The translations under genes and the position numbers were made by a program. Below the pieces are notes generated by a model. It had not been told where the DNA came from, did no database searches, and was given only the letters and a program-made list of their open reading frames with translations. Of a DNA stretch of 64,000 nt, positions 25,180 through 34,263 are shown in pieces; position 1 is the first letter of the stretch; each line of letters starts with the position of its first letter. The stretch is from Tissierella praeacuta_A (lineage in GTDB: Bacteria; Bacillota; Clostridia; Tissierellales; Tissierellaceae): positions 34,067 through 98,066 of the forward strand of contig NZ_JBEBOY010000011.1 of the NCBI RefSeq assembly GCF_040396155.1, in the 5' to 3' direction.

Positions 25180-25557
25180 TTGTTAGATTTAAGGTCAGAT
25201 AAATCAATATATGTGCAAATAGCAGAAATAATAGAAAATGATATCCTCTTAGAAAACTTAAAGGAAGAGGAACAAGCACCTTCTACAAATCAATTCGCAA
25301 AAGTTTATCAGATAAATCCTGCAACAGCTGGAAAGGGACTAAACATTTTGGTAGAAGAAGGTATTCTTTATAAGAAGAGAGGGATTGGTATGTTTGTAGC
25401 AGAAGGAGCAAGAAAGCAAATAATTAAAAAGAGACAGTCTTCATTTTTCAAAGAAATATTACCTGAAATAATGATAGAAGCCAATAGGCTAGAGATATCT
25501 ACAGAGGAAATCATAAAATTTGTTGAAAATTTTAATGGATTCAAGGGAGGAGAATAG
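25180..25557 (+). CDS. GntR-family regulator, YtrA subfamily
   Basis: 125 residues starting at TTG 25180 behind GGAGGTGG. An N-terminal winged helix (LRSDKSIYVQIAEIIENDIL, APSTNQFAKVYQINPATAGKGLNILVEEGI, KKRGIGMFVAEGA) is followed by only a short helical tail with no effector domain, the YtrA layout. Such regulators usually repress the ABC transporter genes that follow, as here. It overlaps the ribosome binding region of the ATPase gene. Confidence 0.88.
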   Translation: MLDLRSDKSIYVQIAEIIENDILLENLKEEEQAPSTNQFAKVYQINPATAGKGLNILVEEGILYKKRGIGMFVAEGARKQIIKKRQSSFFKEILPEIMIEANRLEISTEEIIKFVENFNGFKGGE

Positions 25558-25558
25558 G

Positions 25559-26434
25559 ATGCTTGAAATAAAAAACTTGAGTAAATCATATGGAAAAAAG
25601 AAAGTATTAACAGATATTAATTTAAATATTGAGGAGAATAAAATCTATGGATTGTTGGGGAGAAACGGAGCAGGGAAAACCACATTATTAAGTTTAATAT
25701 CGGGACAAATATTAAGAGATACTGGAGAAATTAAACTGGATAATAGAGAAGTTTTTGAAAACTCACAGGCAATGGAAAATATTTGTTTGATAAAGGATTT
25801 TCCAAATTCAGTTAAAGAAAGAAAAGTAAAAGATATATTGGATCTAGCAAAGATTATATATAAAAATTGGGACGAGGAGTATAAAAATTACTTAGTGAAA
25901 GAGTTTAATTTGAATACTAAGAAGAAATTGTTAAAATTATCAACTGGAAACCAAACTATTGTAGGATTAATCATAGGTCTTGCCTCGAGATCCAAGTTCA
26001 CTATGTTTGATGAACCGACTTTGGGACTTGATGCAGCAATGAGATATAAATTCTATAATCTAATTCTTGAAGATTATGAAAAAAATCCTCGGACAATAAT
26101 AGTATCCACCCATTTAATAGATGAGGTAGCTAATCTATTTGAAGAAGTAATTATTCTCAATGGTGAAAGAATTACACTAAAGGATGAAGTAAATGCTCTT
26201 AAAGAAAGATCATATTTCTTATCAGGACGTGAGGATTTAATTAATTTAATTATAAAAGATAAGAAGGTAATTCATAAGGAAGAATTTGGCTCTACTAAAA
26301 TAGTAGGTATATATGGTAATTTAACAGAGAAAGAAATTAAATATATAAAGGATAATAATATTGAAATAAGTAATATACCGCTTCAAAAGCTATTTATATA
26401 TCTTACTGAAAATATTATGAAAGGAGATTATTAA
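25559..26434 (+). CDS. ABC transporter ATP-binding protein (YtrB/CcmA type)
   Basis: 291 residues from the ATG at 25559 (GGGAGGAGAATAGG upstream). Walker A GRNGAGKTT, a degenerate signature LSTGNQTIVGL, Walker B FTMFDEPTLGLD and switch His in VSTHLI. It pairs with the membrane protein one base downstream and is probably controlled by the GntR gene. An exporter of lipids, peptides or antibiotics is typical, but the substrate cannot be told. Confidence 0.9.
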   Translation: MLEIKNLSKSYGKKKVLTDINLNIEENKIYGLLGRNGAGKTTLLSLISGQILRDTGEIKLDNREVFENSQAMENICLIKDFPNSVKERKVKDILDLAKIIYKNWDEEYKNYLVKEFNLNTKKKLLKLSTGNQTIVGLIIGLASRSKFTMFDEPTLGLDAAMRYKFYNLILEDYEKNPRTIIVSTHLIDEVANLFEEVIILNGERITLKDEVNALKERSYFLSGREDLINLIIKDKKVIHKEEFGSTKIVGIYGNLTEKEIKYIKDNNIEISNIPLQKLFIYLTENIMKGDY

Positions 26435-26435
26435 A

Positions 26436-27173
26436 ATGAATTCAGCTAAAAGAGCTTTCAGATTTCAGAAATATGGATCTAAAAAATCAATATTAGGATT
26501 TTGGAGTGTTATACTAACAATTAATATATTAACCTATATATTATCCATTTATTTTAATCCGAAAGTAAAAATAGGATTATTTAATGGCAACGATGATCTA
26601 TATTCTATTGCCGGTGCAAATCTAATGCCTATATTTATATTCTTCATAGTATATGGAATTAGTATGTATCATGAAGATTTTGCATTAGCCCTTAGCTTTG
26701 GAATTACAAGAAAAGATTTCTATAAATCAGTTATAGTTGATAATATTATAGTAACATCGAGTTTTGCAGCTATTCAATGTATCTTACAAATAGTTGATAA
26801 ACATATTATTGAATCTTTAGGACATAATCCTATGGTTGAATTTGGATTGTTTAATACATCAACAAATAATATATTATCTATATTTTTAGTTTCATTTATA
26901 ATTTTTCTGGCTTTAGTTTCAGTTACTAATTTATTGGGAGTCTTGCATTATAGGTTTGGATATAAATTTTGGATAGGTTTTGCTTTAATTTTTATTGTTT
27001 TACAAATGTCTATTAATTTCATTACAAGACCAATAACAGGGATTTCGGAGTTATATTCATGGTTGATATCACAGTTTGGTAATTCCACCATATTTATTTT
27101 AGAATTTCTTATAATTATCATCTGTTATACTATAGGGTATTTTTTAATGAGAAAGGCTAATATTAGAAAGTAG
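26436..27173 (+). CDS. ABC-2 type membrane permease subunit
   Basis: 245 residues with six predicted membrane helices, including an early one at about 21-40, central helices near 62-80 and 145-166, and two at the C-terminus. No family motif beyond ABC-2-like layout. Membrane partner of the ATPase ending 1 bp upstream. Confidence 0.8.
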   Translation: MNSAKRAFRFQKYGSKKSILGFWSVILTINILTYILSIYFNPKVKIGLFNGNDDLYSIAGANLMPIFIFFIVYGISMYHEDFALALSFGITRKDFYKSVIVDNIIVTSSFAAIQCILQIVDKHIIESLGHNPMVEFGLFNTSTNNILSIFLVSFIIFLALVSVTNLLGVLHYRFGYKFWIGFALIFIVLQMSINFITRPITGISELYSWLISQFGNSTIFILEFLIIIICYTIGYFLMRKANIRK

Positions 27174-27187
27174 ATAAACAATATATA

Positions 27188-27227
27188 AATCAAAGCTAAA
27201 GGATTTTTCTTTAGCTTTGATTTAGTA
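27188..27227 (+). terminator. Terminator of the GntR-ABC operon
   Basis: 14-bp perfect arms (27188-27201 and 27209-27222) around a loop containing T-rich sequence. Confidence 0.85.
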
Positions 27228-27354
27228 TTTATTATTATAAATTCTATTTATGATTATATCTATTAAAGAACTATAGCTTTTACTCAAGAGAATTTGCCAT
27301 CAGAAAGGTTCCCATGCTATAATAGATAGAATATTAAAAAATAAGGTGATAACT

Positions 27355-27846
27355 ATGAATGAAAAAACATATGAAAAAATTACAAGACCATTGTGTAGTC
27401 ATCCATATGGATTACAAATGATTAAGACGATGGACAAGATAATTACTATATCGGTATATTGCATATATCCTATTTTTCTTTTGATACTGGTATTTAATCG
27501 TGATGTAAGGTTCTGGAGAGTTTTACTTACACCAGGTGTTTCTTTTGTATTAGTTAGTGCATTTCGAAATTATACTAATTTTCCTCGTCCCTATGAAGTG
27601 CTGGATATTGTTCCAATCATCAATAAAACTACTAAGGGAAAATCTTTTCCAAGTCGTCATGTGTTTTCTATCTTTGTAATTGCTATGACTTTATACTATA
27701 TTTCAATTCCAACAGGAATTGCTTTAATGGTTATAGGTATTATATTAGCAATAATACGAGTATTAGGTGGTGTACATTTTCCTAGAGATGTGATTGTTGG
27801 CGCTATGACTGGTATCCTATCTGGTATAATAGGTTTCTATTTATAA
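27355..27846 (+). CDS. PAP2-family membrane phosphatase
   Basis: About 163 residues from the ATG at 27355 (AAGGTGATAACT upstream; the GTG at 27346 is inside that site). Four to five membrane helices with the acid phosphatase motifs FRNYTNFPRP, FPSRH and RVLGGVHFPRD. Likely dephosphorylates lipid phosphates such as undecaprenyl pyrophosphate or phosphatidate on the membrane. Single gene. Confidence 0.88.
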   Translation: MNEKTYEKITRPLCSHPYGLQMIKTMDKIITISVYCIYPIFLLILVFNRDVRFWRVLLTPGVSFVLVSAFRNYTNFPRPYEVLDIVPIINKTTKGKSFPSRHVFSIFVIAMTLYYISIPTGIALMVIGIILAIIRVLGGVHFPRDVIVGAMTGILSGIIGFYL

Positions 27847-27922
27847 TACTATAGATATATTAAATGATATCCCTTTAGATTTGATTTTAACAGAAGCTTA
27901 AATCATATGAAGTTGACAAAAG

Positions 27923-27951
27923 TTGACAATATATTGATATCATGTTATCAT
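27923..27951 (+). promoter_or_regulatory. Promoter of the lysine-riboswitch operon
   Basis: TTGACA 27923-27928 with 17 bp to TATCAT 27946-27951. Another TTGACA lies 10 bp upstream. Confidence 0.7.
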
Positions 27952-27974
27952 GATGGAAGTTAAAAATTTATAAA

Positions 27975-28150
27975 AATCCTCATCCTTAAGGGTGAGGTAG
28001 AGGCGCGATTACTAATAGTAACTATATTGAGGCCGGAAGCCTAAGACATATAGGGAAAGGAGTTATCGCCGAAGTATCAGATACCAAAATCTGATACTGG
28101 GTCTGTATCTAATAAATACAGGACTGTCATCATCGTATTTGCTCGATACT
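27975..28150 (+). promoter_or_regulatory. Lysine riboswitch (L-box)
   Basis: L-box signatures in order: GGTGAGGTAGAGGCGCG, AGTAACT, GAGGCCGGAAGCC hairpin, AGGGAAAGG, TCGCCGAAG, a long hairpin with TATCAGATACC/CTGATACTGGG, GGTCTG, and GGACTGTCATCA closing the core. Followed by a terminator, so lysine should switch off the permease and amidohydrolase genes downstream. Confidence 0.92.
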
Positions 28151-28221
28151 TTGATGTTGTGCTATCTCACATTGAGCAAGAAAGGAGAGGAATGTCTTTA
28201 GCTTTGCTATATGCATATAAG

Positions 28222-28258
28222 CACCTGACAAGCCTGTTAGGTGTTTTTTTATTTTTTG
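28222..28258 (+). terminator. Lysine riboswitch terminator
   Basis: Nine-base arms CACCTGACA and TGTTAGGTG (28222-28230, 28235-28243), then seven T and more T-rich sequence. Confidence 0.9.
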
Positions 28259-28284
28259 ATTTTAAATAAAAGGAGGATAAATAT

Positions 28285-29658
28285 ATGACTGATAACTCAA
28301 ATGAAGTGACCCAAATAGATGACACTGGTTTTAAAAAAGAAATTAGTTTGTTTGGTGGGGTTAGTATTCTAGGTGGCATAATGATAGGGTCAGGAATTTT
28401 TTATTTAGGTTCCTATGTATTAATGAGGACTGGAATGAGTCTTGGATTAGCTTTGTTAAGTTGGATTATTGGGGGTGTGGTTTCTTTATTAGGTGGCATA
28501 TGTTATGCTGAATTAGGGGCTTCAGATCCTCGTGCCGGAGGATTAACAGTATATTTAAGCGAGGCTTACTCTCCTATGGTTGGTTTTTTAAGTGGATTTA
28601 ACAGTTGGTTAATTGGTGGACCTGGTTCTATTGCTGCTTTAGCAATTGCTCTACCCAGTGCTTTAACCGGTATTATACCTATGGGGGATTGGACAATTAA
28701 AGTTTTTGCCATAGTTTTAATTCTAGGATTGACCATAGTCAACTACTTTGGCGTTAAATTTGGAACTAGATTACAAAATTTATCTATGATTGCGAAATTA
28801 ATTCCAATTGGAATCATAATGATTTTAGGACTTTTATTTGGAAAAGTATCACCAGATTTAAGCTTAGTTTCTAAAACAGTAGATGTAAACTTTGGCTCAA
28901 TTATTAGTATGGTGGCATTTGCTGTAGTAGCAAGTTTATGGGCATATGAAGGGTGGACTAATTTAAATACTGTAGCTGAAGAAGTAAAAAATCCTAAGAG
29001 AAATTTACCTCTTGCTATTATTATTTCTATCGTTTCCATAACAGCACTTTATACATTATTTAACTATTCTATATATAAGGTTATACCATTTACTGAAATT
29101 GAAAGTCTAATAGTTGATAATGAATATTATTTGGGAACTTATGCAGCAGAGAAATTAATGGGAAGTACTGGCAGTACCTTAGTTGTAATAGGAATGGTAA
29201 TTGCTATGTTTGGATCTTTAAATGGTTGTATTTTAGCCTTTCCGAGAATGTATTATGCCATGAGTGAACAAGGCCATTTTTTTAAAAGCTTTAAAAGATT
29301 ACATCCTGTATATAAAGTACCTTATGCTCCTTTAATAGTTCAATGTATAATATCAGTGATATTGGTACTACTTAGAAATTTAAATCAATTAACTTCTTTA
29401 GTTGTATTCTCGGGAATGATGTTCAATACATTAGGTGTATATGCAGTTAGGATATATAGGAAAAAATTTCCTAATGTAGAAAGACCTTATAAGGTAATTG
29501 GATATCCTATTACTGTGATTTTGACAACTCTTATATTTGTAGGGTTAATGATAAATACATTTATTGAGGATCCTCAAACATCAATTATTGGCTTGGGAGT
29601 TCCAGCTGTGGGTATATTATTTTACTTCTATTTTGATAGAAAGAATAAAGCTGCTTAA
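28285..29658 (+). CDS. APC-family amino acid permease, predicted lysine-related
   Basis: A 457-residue APC transporter with about 12 helices. TM1 carries the unwound glycine motif GGIMIGSGIF, followed by LSWIIGGVVSLLGGICYAELG and the later W-A-Y-E-G-W-T-N-L-N segment typical of LAT-like members. The lysine riboswitch directly upstream suggests uptake or exchange of lysine or a lysine-derived compound; the sequence alone does not fix the substrate. It is 21 bp upstream of the amidohydrolase gene. Confidence 0.85.
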   Translation: MTDNSNEVTQIDDTGFKKEISLFGGVSILGGIMIGSGIFYLGSYVLMRTGMSLGLALLSWIIGGVVSLLGGICYAELGASDPRAGGLTVYLSEAYSPMVGFLSGFNSWLIGGPGSIAALAIALPSALTGIIPMGDWTIKVFAIVLILGLTIVNYFGVKFGTRLQNLSMIAKLIPIGIIMILGLLFGKVSPDLSLVSKTVDVNFGSIISMVAFAVVASLWAYEGWTNLNTVAEEVKNPKRNLPLAIIISIVSITALYTLFNYSIYKVIPFTEIESLIVDNEYYLGTYAAEKLMGSTGSTLVVIGMVIAMFGSLNGCILAFPRMYYAMSEQGHFFKSFKRLHPVYKVPYAPLIVQCIISVILVLLRNLNQLTSLVVFSGMMFNTLGVYAVRIYRKKFPNVERPYKVIGYPITVILTTLIFVGLMINTFIEDPQTSIIGLGVPAVGILFYFYFDRKNKAA

Positions 29659-29679
29659 AAAATATAAGGAGATGATCTT

Positions 29680-31278
29680 TTGAAAACGATTTTAAAGAAT
29701 GGCAAAATTTATGTTGAAAAAAATAATTTTCAGGAAGCAATTTTTATTGAAAATGGTATTATTCAACAAGTTGGAAAGAATGAAGAAATTCTAAAAAACA
29801 ATGCTGACAATATAATAGACCTTCAGGGAAAAACAGTTTTACCAGGACTTAATGATAGCCATCTTCATCTTTCATGGATAGGCGATGCTATGTCCTCATG
29901 TAATCTAGTACCTGCTAAATCAATTGATGATGTTATTAGATTAAGTAAAGATTTTATAAATAAAAATAAAGGGCTAAAGGTTTTAACTGGCAGAGGATGG
30001 AATCAGGATTATTTTACTTCTGGTGAAAAGCGTATATTAAATCGATTTGATTTAGATAAAATATCTACAGAAATTCCAATTGTATTTGATAGAGTATGTG
30101 GGCATGTTTCAGTAGGAAATACTAAGGCTCTGGAAATTTTAAATATAGATGAAAATATGGTTGTAGATGGTGGAACAATTGAACTTGGAGATGAGGGGAA
30201 ACCAAATGGTGTATTCAACGAAAACGCAGTTAGTATAATTCAATCGGTTGTTCCAGAAAAAGATGATAAAGATATAGAGAAAGAAATTTTAAAAGCCGCA
30301 GAATATGCTTTAAGTGTCGGAATAACCTCTGTTCAATCCTGTGATGTTTCAGGTAAAGAATTTAAAGGCATGTTTAATATAATTCATAGTATTTATGATA
30401 ACAAAAAATTAAAGTTGAGATATAGACATCAGTTTAATTTTCAAGATATAAACGACTTTAAGGCCTATCTTGAAACTGAACATAAGGTAGGACAATATGA
30501 TGAAAAGTTCTTATCAAAGGGTTCATTAAAGTTATTTAAAGATGGCTCTTTAGGGGCAAGAACTGCTTTGATGTTAAAGGATTATAAAGATGCACCTGGT
30601 ACTAAAGGTGTAGCCGCATTAAGTGATGAGCAACTTGAAAATTTATGTAATTTAGCAACAGAAAATGGAATTACTGTAGTGACTCATGCAATTGGTGATG
30701 GAGCTATAGAAAGTGTTATTAATGCCTATGAAAAAACTATGGAAGATGGCAAAAGTTCCATTCGCCATGGGATTGTCCATTGTCAGATTACAAGTAAAGA
30801 ACAATTAGATAGAATTGCTAAATTAAATATCCCTGTTATGTTCCAACCTATTTTCTTAGATTATGATATTAAAATTGTAGAATCACGTGTTGGAAAAGAA
30901 TTATCAAGTACTTCTTATGCTTTTAATACCTTATATAAATTAGGAACTCCAATAAGTTTTGGAACAGATTCTCCAGTAGAAGATTGTAATCCATTTCCTA
31001 ATATTTACTGCGCAGTAACAAGATTAGGAATAGATGAAAAACCAATAGGTGGATTTTACCCTAATGAAAAGATGGAAGTTGAAAACGCTATTGATGCATA
31101 TACACTAAGTAGTGCTTATAATGAATTTAAAGAGGATATTAAGGGAAGACTAAAACCAAATTATATGGCTGATTTAATTGTGTTAGATAAAGACATATTT
31201 ACAATAGATAAATTACAAATTAAGGATATTAAGGTTGAAAAGACCATGATAGATGGGGAATTTGTATATGAAAAATAA
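29680..31278 (+). CDS. YtcJ-like metal-dependent amidohydrolase
   Basis: 532 residues, starting at TTG 29680 after AAGGAGATGATCTT. Amidohydro_3 layout: composite N-terminal beta sandwich (LKNGKIYVEKNN), metal site HLHLSW after VLPGLNDS, FKDGSLGARTALM, VVTHAIGDGA, SIRHGIVHC, the Asp ligand in SFGTDSPVEDCNPF, and the closing GRLKPNYMADLIVLD strand. Family members hydrolyse amides or cyclic amides. Sharing a lysine riboswitch with a permease suggests a substrate such as an N-acylated or cyclised lysine derivative, which is inference. Confidence 0.82.
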   Translation: MKTILKNGKIYVEKNNFQEAIFIENGIIQQVGKNEEILKNNADNIIDLQGKTVLPGLNDSHLHLSWIGDAMSSCNLVPAKSIDDVIRLSKDFINKNKGLKVLTGRGWNQDYFTSGEKRILNRFDLDKISTEIPIVFDRVCGHVSVGNTKALEILNIDENMVVDGGTIELGDEGKPNGVFNENAVSIIQSVVPEKDDKDIEKEILKAAEYALSVGITSVQSCDVSGKEFKGMFNIIHSIYDNKKLKLRYRHQFNFQDINDFKAYLETEHKVGQYDEKFLSKGSLKLFKDGSLGARTALMLKDYKDAPGTKGVAALSDEQLENLCNLATENGITVVTHAIGDGAIESVINAYEKTMEDGKSSIRHGIVHCQITSKEQLDRIAKLNIPVMFQPIFLDYDIKIVESRVGKELSSTSYAFNTLYKLGTPISFGTDSPVEDCNPFPNIYCAVTRLGIDEKPIGGFYPNEKMEVENAIDAYTLSSAYNEFKEDIKGRLKPNYMADLIVLDKDIFTIDKLQIKDIKVEKTMIDGEFVYEK

Positions 31279-31327
31279 AATAATTCCATCTTTTAATCTT
31301 AGTATTATAGTCGAATTTATTAAATAA

Positions 31328-31377
31328 TTAAAATAAAGAGAGTAGAATTTGATCAAATTCTACTCTCTTTATTTTAA
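31328..31377. terminator. Bidirectional-type terminator
   Basis: A perfect 50-bp palindrome with 25-base arms and a central GATC ends the permease-amidohydrolase unit. Confidence 0.8.
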
Positions 31378-31506
31378 AATAGGTTACATATTTATATAAA
31401 AATAATAATAAATAAATATTTTAATAAAACTTTTTCGAATATATAGTTGTCTAATAGATGAATAATAAAAATGAGCTCATATTTTATTTGTAAGGAGGAG
31501 GTTCTG

Positions 31507-32028
31507 CTGGAAAAATTAGTTCTTAAAGCTATTAAAGGAGATGATGAAAGTTTCGGTATTCTTGTAAATAGCAAAAAAGAAAATTTATATAGAATTGCCT
31601 ATAGTTATGTGCATAACGAACAAGATGCACTTGATATAGTAGGAGATGCAGTATATAAAGCCTATATAGGAATAGGTAAATTAAAGCAACCAGAATATTT
31701 TAATACATGGCTTGTTCGTATAGTAATCAACTGTTCAATAAATTTTATAAATAAATCTAAAAAAGTTTTATATTTGGATAATGAAATTATAGAAAATGTT
31801 CATTATAAAAATAATGATGTTTTAGAAAATATAGATTTGGAAGAGGCCTTAGAAAAGTTGGATTATAACTATAAGGCTGTAGTAGTACTAAGGTACTCTC
31901 AGGATTTGAAATTGAAGGAGATAGCTGAAATTCTAAATCTTCCTTTAAGTACAGTAAAAACTCGACTTTATAAAGCGATTGAAATTCTAAAAATAGAACT
32001 TAAGGAGGGCGAAGAGTTTGAAGAATAG
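31507..32028 (+). CDS. ECF sigma factor (SigV/SigM-like)
   Basis: About 173 residues. Region 2 (YRIAYSYVHNEQDALDIVGDAVYKAYIGI, FNTWLVRIVINCS) and region 4 (ALEKLDYNYKAVVVLRYSQDLKLKEIAEILNLPLSTVKTRLYKA) are complete. I place the start at CTG 31507, eight bases after GGAGG, which gives the usual M-E-K-L-V-x-K-A-I-K-G-D beginning. The in-frame ATG at 31471 lacks a binding site and would put the GGAGG inside the gene. Overlaps the next gene, its probable anti-sigma partner. Confidence 0.88.
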   Translation: MEKLVLKAIKGDDESFGILVNSKKENLYRIAYSYVHNEQDALDIVGDAVYKAYIGIGKLKQPEYFNTWLVRIVINCSINFINKSKKVLYLDNEIIENVHYKNNDVLENIDLEEALEKLDYNYKAVVVLRYSQDLKLKEIAEILNLPLSTVKTRLYKAIEILKIELKEGEEFEE

Positions 32029-32941
32029 CACTGATGATTTAAAAAAGGTTTATTCAGATATAAAAATACCAGATGCTTTAGATGATACAATTAGCAATTC
32101 AATATTAAGGGGGAAGAATTACATGAATAAAAATAAGAATAAGAAAAAAATAATTAATGGTGTTATATCAGTAGCTGCAGCAGTTGGTATATTTACTTTG
32201 AGTGTAAATATTTCACCTTCATTTGCAAATAGTCTTGAAAAAGTTCCTGTCTTAGGAACATTAGTTAATATACTTCAATTTAATAATGGAAGTTCTCAAG
32301 GTGGTGAAATAACCGATGGAATTAATGTAAATACTATATCTCTAAATCAAGAAAAAGATTATGATATTATTACAATAAATTTCAGTGGATTTGATGAAGA
32401 AAATCAAGAAATAGCACCATCTTTTAATGTGGATTATAAGAAATCACCTTTTACAATGACATTTTCTATATCTGGTGCAAGGGGTTTTTCAGCTAGAGAA
32501 TATTTTGAAGAACTAAAAAAGAGTAAATATATTGAAGATGTTTATGAACTAATGACATTAGATGATTCTGCACAAAGATTTAATATAGTATTTAATCAGC
32601 CAGTTGATTTTAAAATAGAGGAATACAAGAATCCAGCTTATTTAAAAGTACAAATTTCAAAAGATATAGAAAGAGTTTCAGAACAAAACGTATATTCAAT
32701 TAGAACTGGTTCTTATGAAAGAGGAGAGGAGTTTGCTATTCTTGAAGAAATATTATTTGAAATAGAAGACCTTAGAGTATTGAAGGATAGTAAAGGAACT
32801 TATTTATATGAATTAGGTCAATTCAATTCAAATGAAGAAGCAGAAGAAAAGCTAAGAGAGTACAATAATATTTTTGAAGATAGTATAAAATTATACGTTG
32901 AAGAAAGAAATATAACAGAAGTTCCTCAAAGTATAAAATAA
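32018..32941 (+). CDS. DUF4179-type membrane protein, putative anti-sigma factor
   Basis: 307 residues from TTG 32018 (AAGGAGGGC upstream), overlapping the sigma gene by 11 bp. The short cytoplasmic N-terminus (about 45 residues, helical) would contact sigma. One membrane helix at about 48-65 is followed by S-P-S-F-A-N-S-L-E-K-V-P-V-L-G, the DUF4179 signature, and an extracytoplasmic domain of about 230 residues. Topology and coupling fit a membrane anti-sigma factor sensing envelope signals; binding is inferred. Confidence 0.8.
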   Translation: MKNSTDDLKKVYSDIKIPDALDDTISNSILRGKNYMNKNKNKKKIINGVISVAAAVGIFTLSVNISPSFANSLEKVPVLGTLVNILQFNNGSSQGGEITDGINVNTISLNQEKDYDIITINFSGFDEENQEIAPSFNVDYKKSPFTMTFSISGARGFSAREYFEELKKSKYIEDVYELMTLDDSAQRFNIVFNQPVDFKIEEYKNPAYLKVQISKDIERVSEQNVYSIRTGSYERGEEFAILEEILFEIEDLRVLKDSKGTYLYELGQFNSNEEAEEKLREYNNIFEDSIKLYVEERNITEVPQSIK

Positions 32942-32963
32942 ATAATGATGTATGGTATAAAAG

Positions 32964-32999
32964 GGATGAAGTTTAACCAAACTCCATCTTTTTTATTTT
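32964..32999 (+). terminator. Terminator of the sigma operon
   Basis: Arms GATGAAGTTT and AAACTCCATC with one mismatch, then TTTTTTATTTTAG. Confidence 0.75.
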
Positions 33000-33319
33000 A
33001 GTATATGGTTTTCTATTTTTAAATAATAAAGAGAGGCTTTTCTGAAAAATATTAAGATAGTGAACTTAGTTTTTTAAAAATACTAAGAGATAAATTTTAG
33101 ATTTATATTAATTAGAATAATAGATGAGATTTGCTATATCACGAATTCACAGGATATTATATAATACTTATAAATACTTATTTATAGAAAACTTTAATTA
33201 TAAAGAAATAAAATGACTAATGTCTAGATTTCATATCTTATATAATTAGAATAAATAATTGATAAACAGATTATAAAAAATAAAAATAAAAATTAAATAA
33301 ATCTTGGGAGGTGTTAAAT
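33000..33319. other. AT-rich intergenic region, nothing recognised
   Basis: About 320 bp without a gene, riboswitch core or clear promoter. Only the ribosome binding site GGGAGGTG at its end is informative. Confidence 0.3.
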
Positions 33320-33655
33320 ATGGCGTTGGACTTACGAGTGAATATTGACCCTGAACAAGCTGCTGAAATTATTAATAATGAAATTGTAGATGGAAGTATT
33401 ACAGGAGAGCTTATAGATTCTCATGTAGTACATGGTGAAAATGGTAGGATATGTATTGTTTCTGTTTATGAAAAGCATTATTATAGAGCAGGAAATAGAC
33501 TTACCCTTACAGTAATAATTGATAATATGGAAGGTATCACAAAAGTACATTCCATATCTGGAGGTGGAGGTAAAGGACTATTACGTTTTGACTGGGGAGC
33601 TTCAGAGAGTTTTGAGATATGTGTAGAAGATGCTATGGAACAATATAGAATTTAA
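33320..33655 (+). CDS. Small cytosolic protein, DUF6054-like
   Basis: About 111 residues from ATG 33320 behind GGGAGGTG. No signal peptide or membrane helix. The pattern of paired beta strands with R-I-C-I-V-S-V-Y-E-K-H-Y, N-R-L-T-L-T-V-I-I-D and a glycine run SGGGGKG followed by F-D-W-G-A resembles the DUF6054 family, which has no known function. Single gene with its own terminator. Confidence 0.55.
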   Translation: MALDLRVNIDPEQAAEIINNEIVDGSITGELIDSHVVHGENGRICIVSVYEKHYYRAGNRLTLTVIIDNMEGITKVHSISGGGGKGLLRFDWGASESFEICVEDAMEQYRI

Positions 33656-33675
33656 TAGGGTTGCAGATATATAAT

Positions 33676-33712
33676 GCGCCGAGATTAATAAAAAATCTTG
33701 GTGCTTTTTTAT
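33676..33712 (+). terminator. Terminator
   Basis: Eleven-base arms (33676-33686 and 33694-33704, with G-T pairs) followed by six T. Confidence 0.85.
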
Positions 33713-33736
33713 AATATGACATACAGTTGTCATATT
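33713..33736. promoter_or_regulatory. Inverted repeat before the GyrI-like gene
   Basis: AATATGAC and GTCATATT (8-base arms, 8-base gap) sit 48 bp upstream of the next start, in the promoter region. Candidate operator. Confidence 0.4.
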
Positions 33737-33783
33737 ACACCATATATAATAGATATATAAAATATATATGGAGGTTTATTTAA

Positions 33784-34224
33784 ATGAATTATGAAATTGT
33801 AAATTTAGAGAAAAAAATAGTTGTAGGAATTAGTGCAGTTACAAGTAATAGCGATCCTAAAATGAGAGAAGTTATTGGGGGACTTTGGCAAAAACTATAT
33901 GGTGATAATATAAATGAAACTATAAAAAACAAGAAAAATGAATATGCTATTGGTTTATACTCTGATTACCAGAGGGATAAGTATTGCGTAACTGTAGGTA
34001 ATGAAGTTTCAAAGGCAGAAAATGATAAGTTAAATGTAAAAATTATTCCTGCTGGAAAATATGCAAAGTTTTCTGTACATGGCAATATGGAAAAGGCAGT
34101 AGGAAAGGCTTGGGAGGAAATTTGGAGGATGAATTTAAATCGTAGTTTTACAGGTGATTTTGAAGAATATTTAAATAGTGATTTTGATAATGCTGATATT
34201 GATATTTATATTGGACTAAGATAA
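33784..34224 (+). CDS. GyrI-like small-molecule-binding protein
   Basis: 146 residues forming a stand-alone GyrI-like/AraC-E effector-binding domain: the opening Y-E-I-V-N-L-E-K-K-I-V-V-G-I, a central IGLYSDY, VIPAGKYAKFSVHG and the end D-I-D-I-Y-I-G. There is no DNA-binding domain. Such proteins bind lipophilic compounds and may act as drug sponges or hydrolases. It lies 40 bp upstream of the acetyltransferase gene, possibly the same transcript. Confidence 0.8.
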   Translation: MNYEIVNLEKKIVVGISAVTSNSDPKMREVIGGLWQKLYGDNINETIKNKKNEYAIGLYSDYQRDKYCVTVGNEVSKAENDKLNVKIIPAGKYAKFSVHGNMEKAVGKAWEEIWRMNLNRSFTGDFEEYLNSDFDNADIDIYIGLR

Positions 34225-34263
34225 AATCTATAACATAGTAAATAGGTAAGAGTAGGTGAACAT

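Noticed and set aside
31328..31377. 50-bp palindrome considered as a recombination or attachment site
   Set aside because: Position right after a gene end with A/T-run edges is explained by a bidirectional terminator; similar palindromes occur at 5432, 41967 and 50268.
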